From assembly GCA_964472565.1 (NCBI GenBank), contig CAYYNB010000160.1, forward strand, positions 1-13,811: a DNA stretch of 13,811 nucleotides, given 5' to 3'. The stretch comes from DATAMF01 sp964472565 (GTDB taxonomy: Bacteria; Chloroflexota; Anaerolineae; Aggregatilineales; Aggregatilineaceae). Under the pieces are notes generated by a model. It saw only the letters and a list, made by a program, of their open reading frames with translations. It ran no database searches and was not told the origin of the DNA. A program made the translations under genes and the position numbers. This document shows positions 1 through 5,180 of this stretch, in pieces; position 1 is the stretch's first letter; each line of letters starts with the position of its first letter.

Positions 1-134
1 CTGTTCGGGTTGGAAAGGTGCGGTGTGCACTATGAAAAGGATAGCACAGATGTTCACAGATGTATAGTCTTTCGATGGCTAACTTGGATGCTAATAATGC
101 GGAGGTTACAGGGGGTTCACCCCTATCCTCCCGG

Positions 135-164
135 CCTCCTTTCCCCGCGCGCGGAGAAAGGAGG
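135..164. repeat. Palindromic repeat unit, 14-bp stem with one mismatch
   Basis: CCTCCTTTC (135-143) pairs with GAAAGGAGG (156-164), and the centre CCGCGCGCGG (145-154) is itself a perfect palindrome, leaving only a C/A mismatch (144/155). It belongs to the C-rich/G-rich family of intergenic repeats also seen at 183-227 and 3236-3264. No T-tract follows on either strand, so termination by the standard mechanism is unlikely. Confidence 0.6.
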
Positions 165-182
165 GGAAAAGCGAACCTCACC

Positions 183-227
183 CCCTGCCCCCTCGCCAAC
201 CGAGTTGGAAGAGGGGGAAAAACAGGG
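183..227. repeat. Palindromic repeat, CCCCCTC/GAGGGGG type
   Basis: Nested stems: CCCTG (183-187) with CAGGG (223-227), CCCCCTC (188-194) with GAGGGGG (211-217), and CCAAC (196-200) with GTTGG (204-208) around a CGA loop. The unit at 3236-3264 has the same plan (CCCTCTT, CAAC, GTTG, AAGAGGG), so this is a dispersed family represented twice in the window, each time close behind the 3' end of a gene. Confidence 0.65.
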
Positions 228-241
228 CGGGCATTGAGCGC

Positions 242-263
242 GGGGCGATTCGTGAATCGCCCC
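242..263. repeat. GGGGCGATTC palindrome followed by TAC
   Basis: GGGGCGATTC (242-251) and GAATCGCCCC (254-263) form a perfect 10-bp inverted repeat around a 2-nt centre, followed by TAC. The same outline (G-run, arm, opposite arm, CCCCTAC) recurs at 3285-3311. Units of this look are common interspersed extragenic palindromes in several bacterial phyla. It sits 37 nt past the stop codon of the hydrolase gene. Confidence 0.65.
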
Positions 264-300
264 TACAAAAACACGGAACATCACTCCCCGGTCTGTGTTT

Positions 301-1128
301 TTAGGACAGGAAAAACTCGATCAGGAGGGGGGCAAGGGCGGCTGGGGCAACGGCGTGATCCTGGCCGGGCAGCACGCGGTGCTGGGCGTTGGGTAAATCC
401 TTGATCAGCCGCTGCGCGCTGTTGGCGAAAAAGGGGCCGCTGTTGCCGCCCGTGATTACCAGTGTGGGTGCGGTGTTGGAAGACCAGCGTTGGGGCGGCA
501 GCGGATTACCGGACATCAGACCGTCCATGATCAGGCCATCGTAGGCGAGGGTGTGCGCGATCTTTTCCATGTCGGCCCACATGGGCGTGGTGACGGCTCC
601 CTCACTGCCCACCGCGACGGGGGCATAACGCATCTGCGCGACAAATTCCGCCGGGACGAGTACCGCCTGGGTCATGAAATATTCCACCGCATCCCCGCGC
701 CGACCTTCGGCCACCATTTTTTCGATCTGTGCCACGTAACCGGCGGGCGCAGGCGGGCGGCTGGCGTCCGTAATCAGCGGCGGCTCGTACATCACCAGCT
801 TATTCACCTGGCCGGGGAGTTTACTCGCGGCTTCGAGCGCGAGCACCGCGCCGGATGACATGCCGTAGAGATAAGCCGATCCACCCGCCGCAGCGATCAA
901 CGCCTCAATATCCTCGACTTCGCGCTGGACGGCGTAGGGCAGCGTATCGCCGCTGTCGCCGCGCCCCCGGCGATCATGGTGAATGACGGTGAAATGCGGG
1001 GCCAGCAGGTTCGCCAGCGTGGGATCGCCGCGCTTGCCTAACGCGCCGCTCACCAAAATCAGCGCGGGACCGTGTCCTACCTGATCGTAGGCGATGGGGG
1101 TGCCATCATGGGATGTAACGGTTTGCAT
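301..1128 (-). CDS. Alpha/beta hydrolase
   Basis: A 275-residue cytoplasmic alpha/beta-hydrolase-fold protein with no signal peptide. Visible landmarks are the N-terminal beta hairpin (TSHDGTPIAYDQVGHGPALIL, abbreviated here as residues 5-25), the strand-3 segment with DRRGRGDS (52-59), the nucleophile elbow G-M-S-S-G (89-93, nucleophile Ser91) and the C-terminal catalytic His258 in GQDHAV. The usual acid after strand 7 is not obvious: that loop reads VITGGNSGPFF (224-234) with no Asp or Glu, so the acid is shifted or replaced. Substrate cannot be deduced; relatives include esterases and small-molecule hydrolases. The start is supported by GGAGAG upstream of the ATG, and a promoter module lies at 1169-1197. 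Length is normal for the family. It is probably transcribed alone, because a strong terminator (1257-1290) separates it from the gene upstream. Confidence 0.85.
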   Translation of the reverse strand: MQTVTSHDGTPIAYDQVGHGPALILVSGALGKRGDPTLANLLAPHFTVIHHDRRGRGDSGDTLPYAVQREVEDIEALIAAAGGSAYLYGMSSGAVLALEAASKLPGQVNKLVMYEPPLITDASRPPAPAGYVAQIEKMVAEGRRGDAVEYFMTQAVLVPAEFVAQMRYAPVAVGSEGAVTTPMWADMEKIAHTLAYDGLIMDGLMSGNPLPPQRWSSNTAPTLVITGGNSGPFFANSAQRLIKDLPNAQHRVLPGQDHAVAPAALAPLLIEFFLS

Positions 1129-1159
1129 ATCTGCTCTCCTTCGATGTGTGACAATGGGA

Positions 1160-1207
1160 GTTCAACAGATTGTAGCAAAACGGACGAGATAGAACAACAG
1201 TGCTAAT
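1160..1207 (-). promoter_or_regulatory. Promoter module copy 1 (for the 301-1128 hydrolase)
   Basis: Read on the minus strand, TTGTTC (1192-1197) and TACAAT (1169-1174) are separated by exactly 17 nt, a good sigma-70 promoter about 35-40 nt upstream of the start codon. The 48-nt block is repeated at 1849-1896 with 40 of 48 identical positions, including the upstream ATTAGCAC and the downstream AATCTGT. Confidence 0.7.
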
Positions 1208-1256
1208 GAGAGAGAGGCGGCAACCTGAATCGATCCAGGGGAAAAATGGGATAACC

Positions 1257-1290
1257 AAAACGTCTGCACCGGGAAAGATGCAGACGTTTT
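1257..1290 (-). terminator. Intrinsic terminator of the PPC-like gene
   Basis: A perfect 12-bp stem, AAAACGTCTGCA (1257-1268) with TGCAGACGTTTT (1279-1290), around a 10-nt loop. On the minus strand it ends in a T-run (TTTTGG) and starts 18 nt past the stop codon of the gene at 1309-1749, so it separates that gene from the hydrolase promoter downstream. It could also act weakly in the other direction. Confidence 0.8.
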
Positions 1291-1308
1291 GGGGGACGTG
1301 CGGATGGG

Positions 1309-1749
1309 TTAGGGCACGTGCATGATCAGCTCAGCGTTGACGGGGGTGATCTCCACCATATAATCCCCGGACGTGTCTCCCACGCGCGTCACGATCAAGC
1401 GGTAGGTTCCGTACTCGGTGGGCGTCACCGCTTCAATCGCATAGACGCTTGCGCCAGCCGCTACCGGGGTGTCTTCTGCGACCACGTTCCCCACCGGATC
1501 GAGCAGCATGAGACTCAGTTGCAGATCGCCCGCGTTGACCGCGACGAACACTGAAAACACCTGGCCTTTGTTGGCCGGAATTTGATACAGCGCTTCGGGG
1601 TTGGAGGTCGCTAAGCTACCTTCAGCCCGCGACGGAATGCTGAGCGTGGCTGTGGCAGGCTCCGTGTAGGTGATGATGCCCCACAAACCGACGCCCATTA
1701 GCACAACGGGGATCAGGAGAACGATCAGGTAAATGCTGCGGTTGCTCAT
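1309..1749 (-). CDS. Membrane-anchored PPC-like beta-sandwich protein
   Basis: A 146-residue protein with a single N-terminal hydrophobic segment (residues about 7-28, YLIVLLIPVVLMGVGLWGII) after a short basic start, so it is probably anchored with the rest outside. The external part (about 45-135) has the rhythm of a bacterial pre-peptidase C-terminal (PPC-like) domain: QIPANKGQVFSVFV, LSLMLLDPVGNVV, then GTYRLIVTRVGDTSGDYMVEI near the end. Such domains are small beta sandwiches, usually attached to secreted enzymes, but here it stands alone. No catalytic motif is visible. The start ATG has AAAGGT about 8 nt upstream. The leader is long (about 100 nt) from the promoter at 1858-1886, and contains an ACGGC/GCCGT stem. 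Function is unknown; the fold is a moderate-confidence reading of the pattern. Confidence 0.75.
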   Translation of the reverse strand: MSNRSIYLIVLLIPVVLMGVGLWGIITYTEPATATLSIPSRAEGSLATSNPEALYQIPANKGQVFSVFVAVNAGDLQLSLMLLDPVGNVVAEDTPVAAGASVYAIEAVTPTEYGTYRLIVTRVGDTSGDYMVEITPVNAELIMHVP

Positions 1750-1848
1750 GGTTATTTACCTTTCATTTCGTTTACGGCAGTTTGATGCCAGCCGTGCGGA
1801 AACTCGTTGTTGGCTGGCGATTCGCTTCGCCTTCCAGATCGAACGGAG

Positions 1849-1896
1849 GTTCTACAGATTATAACAAAACGGACAGAATAGAACAAGGGTGCTAAT
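1849..1896 (-). promoter_or_regulatory. Promoter module copy 2 (for the PPC-like gene)
   Basis: On the minus strand TTGTTC (1881-1886), a 17-nt spacer, then a consensus TATAAT (1858-1863). Eight differences from copy 1 at 1160-1207; the -35, most of the spacer (GTCCGTTTTG), the AATCTGT after the -10 and the upstream ATTAGCAC are conserved. It lies in the 229-nt gap between the divergent genes at 1309-1749 and 1979-3226. Confidence 0.75.
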
Positions 1897-1978
1897 CCCA
1901 CATGGCCGCAAACAACTATTCCTGGCTCGACACGTAATAACATTCAGTTGCGTCTTTTTGCATACAAGGACAAGCTGA

Positions 1979-3226
1979 ATGAAACGTGTTTTGATGGTTA
2001 TCACCCTGGTGGCGTTACTGCTCGGATCAGCGTCTGTCACGTCGGCGCAGGAGGTGATCACGCTGCCCGAACCGACGGGGCCGTATGCGGTTGGACGGAT
2101 GACATTGTATCTGGTGGACGAGGCGCGCCCGGAAACACTCACGGATGATCCCGACGATGTGCGCGAATTGATGTTGGATGTGTGGTATCCGGCTGATGCT
2201 GATCCGGCGGCAGCGGCGGCGAGCTGGCTTGATCCCGATCTGGCGGCGGGTGTGGTGGAACTGTTCAGCCTTGATCCCGCTGTGCTGGAACAGGTCGTGT
2301 GTCATGCGCTGCAAGATGTGCCGGTGTCCGCTGATCAACCCACCTATCCGGTGTTGATCATGTCACACGGCGGCGAAAATTCGCACGCGCTGTTTTACAC
2401 CAGCTTTGCGGAAGAGATGGCGAGTCACGGGTATGTGGTGGTGGGCATCACGCACACCTATAACGCGATGGTGACAGTGCTGCCGGATGGCCGCGCGCTG
2501 ACGATGCTGCCCGAAGGCAGCCCCCTGTACAGCGATCTCCCGGCGGATGCGTCCACCTATGATCGGTTTTCCGAAGTCTGGGGGCGCGGGCACAACCTGC
2601 TCGATATCACGGCTGGGGATGCGCTGGCGGTGGTGGATTACCTGACGGAACTGAATGCCAGCGATCCGCTGTTGGCGGGGCGGCTCGATTTGGAACGGAT
2701 CGGCATGTTCGGGCATTCGTTCGGCGGGGCCACGACGGTTGAGGCAATGGCGCGCGATACACGGATCAAAGCGGGCGCGAATCTGGATGGCAGCCTGTGG
2801 AATTACTATCCCGACGGGGTGCCGGGGGCGCTGCTGTTTATCAACGAAGAAGGCAGCGATATTAGCCAGCCGATCCCGATGCCCTCGGAGGAAGAAATCA
2901 GCGCGGCAGGTTTGACACCGGAACAGGCCGAGGAACTGATGGCGGAGTTCAACGCCGCGAATACCGCGTATATGAATACGGCGACGGCCTATTCAGTGAC
3001 GATCACGGGCGCGGCGCATCTGAACTTTGGTGATACGGCGCTGCTTGTGTCTCTTTTCCCGAATATGGCGGAAGACCTCGGTTCGATTGATCCGGCGCAG
3101 GCGCTGCGCATCACAAATGATTATCTGCTGGCTTTTTTCGGCGCGACGCTCCGGGGTGAGGCGGGCGATCTGTTAACCACCACGCCGCCCAATAGTCACG
3201 TGAGCCTGGATTTTCACAGGCCATAG
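1979..3226 (+). CDS. Secreted PAF-acetylhydrolase-like esterase
   Basis: A 415-residue exported alpha/beta hydrolase resembling the plasma-type platelet-activating-factor acetylhydrolase / dienelactone-hydrolase group. Residues 1-23 form a signal peptide (MKR, hydrophobic core, TSAQ cleavage region). LDVWYPAD (67-74) is the typical first strand, VLIMSHGGENSHALF (125-139) carries the oxyanion segment, GHSFGG (245-250) is the nucleophile elbow with Ser247, NLDG (268-271) places the acid at Asp270, and GAAHLNFGD (344-352) places the catalytic His347, matching the H-L-x-F-x-D pattern of PAF-AH. The predicted role is hydrolysis of short acyl or oxidised lipid esters outside the membrane; substrate is inferred only from family. 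AAGGA at 1966-1970, 8 nt before the ATG, supports the start. It is divergent from the PPC-like gene and is followed by a repeat cluster. Confidence 0.85.
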   Translation: MKRVLMVITLVALLLGSASVTSAQEVITLPEPTGPYAVGRMTLYLVDEARPETLTDDPDDVRELMLDVWYPADADPAAAAASWLDPDLAAGVVELFSLDPAVLEQVVCHALQDVPVSADQPTYPVLIMSHGGENSHALFYTSFAEEMASHGYVVVGITHTYNAMVTVLPDGRALTMLPEGSPLYSDLPADASTYDRFSEVWGRGHNLLDITAGDALAVVDYLTELNASDPLLAGRLDLERIGMFGHSFGGATTVEAMARDTRIKAGANLDGSLWNYYPDGVPGALLFINEEGSDISQPIPMPSEEEISAAGLTPEQAEELMAEFNAANTAYMNTATAYSVTITGAAHLNFGDTALLVSLFPNMAEDLGSIDPAQALRITNDYLLAFFGATLRGEAGDLLTTTPPNSHVSLDFHRP

Positions 3227-3235
3227 GGCCGGAAC

Positions 3236-3264
3236 CCCTCTTCCAACGCGGTTGAAAAAGAGGG
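3236..3264. repeat. Palindromic repeat, CCCTCTT/AAGAGGG type
   Basis: CCCTCTT (3236-3242) pairs with AAGAGGG (3258-3264) and CAAC (3244-3247) with GTTG (3251-3254). It is the second member of the family seen at 183-227. It begins 9 nt after the stop of the PAF-AH-like gene. There is no T-tract, though in this convergent gap it may still influence 3' ends. Confidence 0.6.
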
Positions 3265-3284
3265 ATCGAGGGGCAAGATACAAG

Positions 3285-3311
3285 GGGGCGGCTTGGCAAA
3301 CCGGCCCCTAC
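3285..3311. repeat. GGGGC...GCCCCTAC palindrome overlapping a stop codon
   Basis: GGGGCGGcTTG (3285-3295) faces CAAACCG-GCCCC (3297-3308) as a near-perfect palindrome followed by TAC, the same outline as 242-266. The CTA at 3308-3310 is the TAG stop codon of the minus-strand gene 3308-3811, so this repeat seems to have supplied the end of that reading frame. Confidence 0.6.
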
Positions 3312-3811
3312 TTCTTCCGCGCTCGGTCCCATTCCGCTCGGAAGGCCGCCTGCCGCGCTTCCCCATAGGCGGTCAATTCCTCCCGCGCATGCGGAAAGTT
3401 CTCCGCCCGGAACAGCGCCAGCGCCTGGGCACAGTACGGCTGAAACCGCGATCCCAGTTCGGCTAACTGCTCGTCATGCGGCGTAAACTTGCGCGTCGCT
3501 CCCAGACTCCGCTGCACCTGGTCCTCCACCGGACAACGCTCAAAAAAGTCGATCACCCGGTGGATATAAAACCACTGCCCGGTATTCTGAAAAACCTCTG
3601 CCAGCGGAGCCGAACGCGGTCCCAACAGCAGATTGGCCTCGCCGTTATCGTCATACACCAAAATCAAGCCGTCCGCCGCTTGTAACACCAGTTCCAGCCG
3701 CTGCCCCGGCTGCCCTGGTTTGACCGCGCGGCTGACGACTTCAAACCCGTAATCGGTGAACAGATAGGCAAAAGACTGCCGCACCCACTGCTCAAACTGT
3801 TCAATCGTCAT
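3308..3811 (-). CDS. Hypothetical protein (167 residues)
   Basis: I do not recognise this family. The protein is soluble, with no signal or membrane segment. Residues 1-75 look like alternating helix and strands (MTIEQFEQWVRQSFAYLF, then RLELVLQAADGLILVYDD), 78-90 contain QWFYIHRVIDFFE, and 110-167 are helical and charged, ending in a basic tail (RARKK). The N-terminal half resembles small nucleotide- or protein-binding alpha/beta domains only in general pattern, so no function is claimed. GAGGAA lies upstream of the ATG, and TATAAT (minus strand, 3850-3855) a little further up is a plausible -10. The reading frame ends inside the palindrome at 3285-3311, so the C-terminus may have been altered by repeat insertion. 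Confidence 0.75.
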   Translation of the reverse strand: MTIEQFEQWVRQSFAYLFTDYGFEVVSRAVKPGQPGQRLELVLQAADGLILVYDDNGEANLLLGPRSAPLAEVFQNTGQWFYIHRVIDFFERCPVEDQVQRSLGATRKFTPHDEQLAELGSRFQPYCAQALALFRAENFPHAREELTAYGEARQAAFRAEWDRARKK

Positions 3812-3849
3812 TCGTTTTCCTCGCGCAACATAAGGACTTTTTTCCTATT

Positions 3850-3855
3850 ATAGCC
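3850..3855 (-). promoter_or_regulatory. Candidate -10 box for the 167-residue gene
   Basis: A consensus TATAAT on the minus strand, about 40 nt upstream of the start codon. I see no good -35 at 16-18 nt, so only the -10 is supported. Confidence 0.4.
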
Positions 3856-3890
3856 CATCTGCGCCGGATGATGATCAGGGGGCGAATCAA

Positions 3891-3924
3891 AAAGCTCATT
3901 GAGCGTCCCCTCTCAATGAGCTTT
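3891..3924 (-). terminator. Intrinsic terminator of the VOC gene
   Basis: A perfect 13-bp stem, AAAGCTCATTGAG (3891-3903) with CTCAATGAGCTTT (3912-3924), around an 8-nt loop. On the minus strand the second arm runs into TTTTT. It begins 22 nt after the stop codon of the gene at 3947-4354. Confidence 0.85.
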
Positions 3925-3946
3925 CCACACATCCCACGCAGCCCGA

Positions 3947-4354
3947 CTACGTCGCGGCCAGCAGCTCTACATAATGCGGATTAGACATCAGCCCCAGAAT
4001 ATTCCCGAACGGATCGAGCACTGAAGCGGTGATAAAACCGGCATCCCCGCGTTTGGTCAGCGGTTCGTATTCCGTCGCCCCCATCGCCTTAACCTTGTCC
4101 AGCATGCCTTCCAGATCGTCCACATGCCAGTACACGAGCGCACCACCTGCCCCACCTGCCGATCCGCGCGGCGCGTACTTGCGATCAATAATGCCCAGTT
4201 CAGTCTGATAATCTCCCAAGCGGAATTCGACATAGGCCGGTGGTCGCACGAAATACGGCTCGATCCCCAACAGTTCCGTATACCATTTTTGCGCCGCGCT
4301 CACGTCATCCGCATAAAAACTGATCGTCGCAACACCGCGTAAGGTCTGGGTCAT
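3947..4354 (-). CDS. VOC-family (glyoxalase-fold) protein
   Basis: A 135-residue vicinal-oxygen-chelate fold protein made of two beta-alpha-beta-beta-beta modules. Module 1 is visible in ATISFYADDVSAAQKWYTELLG (9-30), and module 2 in YWHVDDLEGMLDKVKAMGA (75-93), with SVLDPFGNILGLM (111-123) as the closing strand. His77 is one candidate metal ligand, but the other ligands of glyoxalase I are not evident, so it may be a binding or resistance-type member and not an enzyme. I chose the ATG at 4352-4354, preceded by AGAGAG; an in-frame ATG at 4379-4381 would add nine residues but has no ribosome site and would sit almost on the predicted transcription start. It lies 87 nt downstream of the DinB-family gene on the same strand. 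Confidence 0.85.
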   Translation of the reverse strand: MTQTLRGVATISFYADDVSAAQKWYTELLGIEPYFVRPPAYVEFRLGDYQTELGIIDRKYAPRGSAGGAGGALVYWHVDDLEGMLDKVKAMGATEYEPLTKRGDAGFITASVLDPFGNILGLMSNPHYVELLAAT

Positions 4355-4391
4355 CTCTGCACTCTCTTTTTTCTGAACCATTCGATAGGCT

Positions 4392-4406
4392 GATCATAAC
4401 ATGATC
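4392..4406 (-). promoter_or_regulatory. Palindrome overlapping the -10 of the VOC gene
   Basis: GATCAT-AAC-ATGATC is a perfect 6-3-6 inverted repeat. On the minus strand it contains TATGAT (4393-4398), a likely -10 about 38 nt before the chosen start. A repressor bound here would block the promoter. A second short inverted repeat, TGACA/TGTCA (4410-4425), lies just upstream. Confidence 0.4.
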
Positions 4407-4441
4407 GTGTGACACCATCCTGTCAGTTACGGATCACCCAC

Positions 4442-4939
4442 TTACGAACCGGAATGCAGCCCGTCCCGCACATAATAGATCAGGTCCAGGTTGCCCACGT
4501 CGATCCCCTGCATTGCCAGGTAAAAGGCAAGCTGGGAGCGGTGTTCGGTGTGGTGGTTGACCAGATGCAGAATCAAATGCCAGAGCACATCGCGGCACTC
4601 AACACCTTTGGTGGTGCTGTAGACGATGTCGCGCTGCCCGTCTCCGATTCCGGCCAGATAGTCAAACCGCTCGGCGCGAATCGGTTCCCAGGCCGTGACC
4701 AGGGTGTCTAACGTCGGCACGAGGTCTTCGGTGATGAGCGTTTTAGGCGAAAGCCCTTGCAGCCGCGACAGCCAAAGCCGCTCCGCCGCCAGCAGATGCA
4801 CGAGCAGGCCCAGCGTCGAAACAAAACCGTCGCGGATCGGCAGATGAAGCTGGACCGTCGTCAACTGCCGCGCGCCCTCAATAACGCGATCATTCGCCCA
4901 GTCGGTATAGTGGAACAGCAGCATAGGATCAAGGTTCAT
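4442..4939 (-). CDS. DinB-family protein
   Basis: A 165-residue four-helix-bundle protein of the DinB/YfiT-like group, whose members are metal-dependent thiol transferases or stress-related proteins of unknown reaction. The opening MLLFHYTDWANDRVIEGA (6-23) is characteristic, His48 in LVHLLAAERLWL (46-57) and the HxxxH in HHTEHRSQ (129-136, His129 or 130 and His133) give the usual three-His metal site. The chain is of normal length. GGAGAG before the ATG supports the start. TATAAA on the minus strand (4969-4974) is a possible -10, with no clear -35. The substrate cannot be read from the sequence. Confidence 0.85.
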   Translation of the reverse strand: MNLDPMLLFHYTDWANDRVIEGARQLTTVQLHLPIRDGFVSTLGLLVHLLAAERLWLSRLQGLSPKTLITEDLVPTLDTLVTAWEPIRAERFDYLAGIGDGQRDIVYSTTKGVECRDVLWHLILHLVNHHTEHRSQLAFYLAMQGIDVGNLDLIYYVRDGLHSGS

Positions 4940-5104
4940 ATTGTAGCTCTCCTGTGTACAAACCCTGATTTATACCCTATGCCGCCGTTTCTCAGTAGGT
5001 TTGCGGCTCCAGACGGTTTGCAGCGCTTCCGCTTCGGGCTGCTGCTGCCCTTACGGATAAACCTTAGCATAACATCAGATTAAAGAATATTTATATAAGA
5101 ACTA

Positions 5105-5133
5105 TTGCTAAAACCCCGGATTTGTGATATTTT
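5105..5133 (+). promoter_or_regulatory. Promoter of the NADH dehydrogenase gene
   Basis: TTGCTA (5105-5110) and TATTTT (5128-5133) are separated by 17 nt, and the sequence before them (5070-5104) is AT-rich like an UP element. Transcription would start near 5140, about 40 nt before the ATG. Confidence 0.55.
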
Positions 5134-5139
5134 TAACAG
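5122..5139 (+). promoter_or_regulatory. Partial Rex/CRP-like site over the -10
   Basis: TTGTGA-TATTTT-TAACAG has one perfect half of the TTGTGA-N6-TCACAA operator and a second half matching at 4 of 6 positions. Its 6-nt centre is the -10 hexamer itself, so binding would block polymerase. It is 23 nt (about two helix turns) from the better site at 5145. Confidence 0.35.
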
Positions 5140-5144
5140 AGTGA

Positions 5145-5162
5145 TTGTGTTGCTTTTCACAA
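5145..5162 (+). promoter_or_regulatory. Rex/CRP-like operator in the NDH-2 leader
   Basis: TTGTGTTGCTTTTCACAA matches TTGTGA-N6-TCACAA at 11 of 12 specified positions, on an 18-nt inverted repeat. That consensus is used by the NADH-sensing repressor Rex, for which ndh genes are a known target in some bacteria; CRP-family sites (TGTGA-N6-TCACA) look alike, so the regulator cannot be fixed from sequence. The site lies just downstream of the predicted start of transcription and before the ribosome site. Confidence 0.55.
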
Positions 5163-5180
5163 TGAAAGGAATCCCGTCCG

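Larger units (their letters stand above)
1..300. other. Gene-free left flank with palindromic repeats
   Basis: No convincing gene is present here; the short open frames have no ribosome site and run through simple repeats. A short tandem (CACAGATG twice, about 47-62) is followed by three palindromes described separately. The region lies beyond the 3' end of the minus-strand hydrolase gene (stop at 301-303). None of the palindromes has a proper T-tract on the minus strand, so this looks like a repeat-loaded intergenic spacer and not a set of intrinsic terminators. Confidence 0.6.

Noticed and set aside
242..263. Intrinsic terminator of the 301-1128 hydrolase
   Set aside because: The hairpin is good, but no T-tract follows on the minus strand; it is treated as a repeat.
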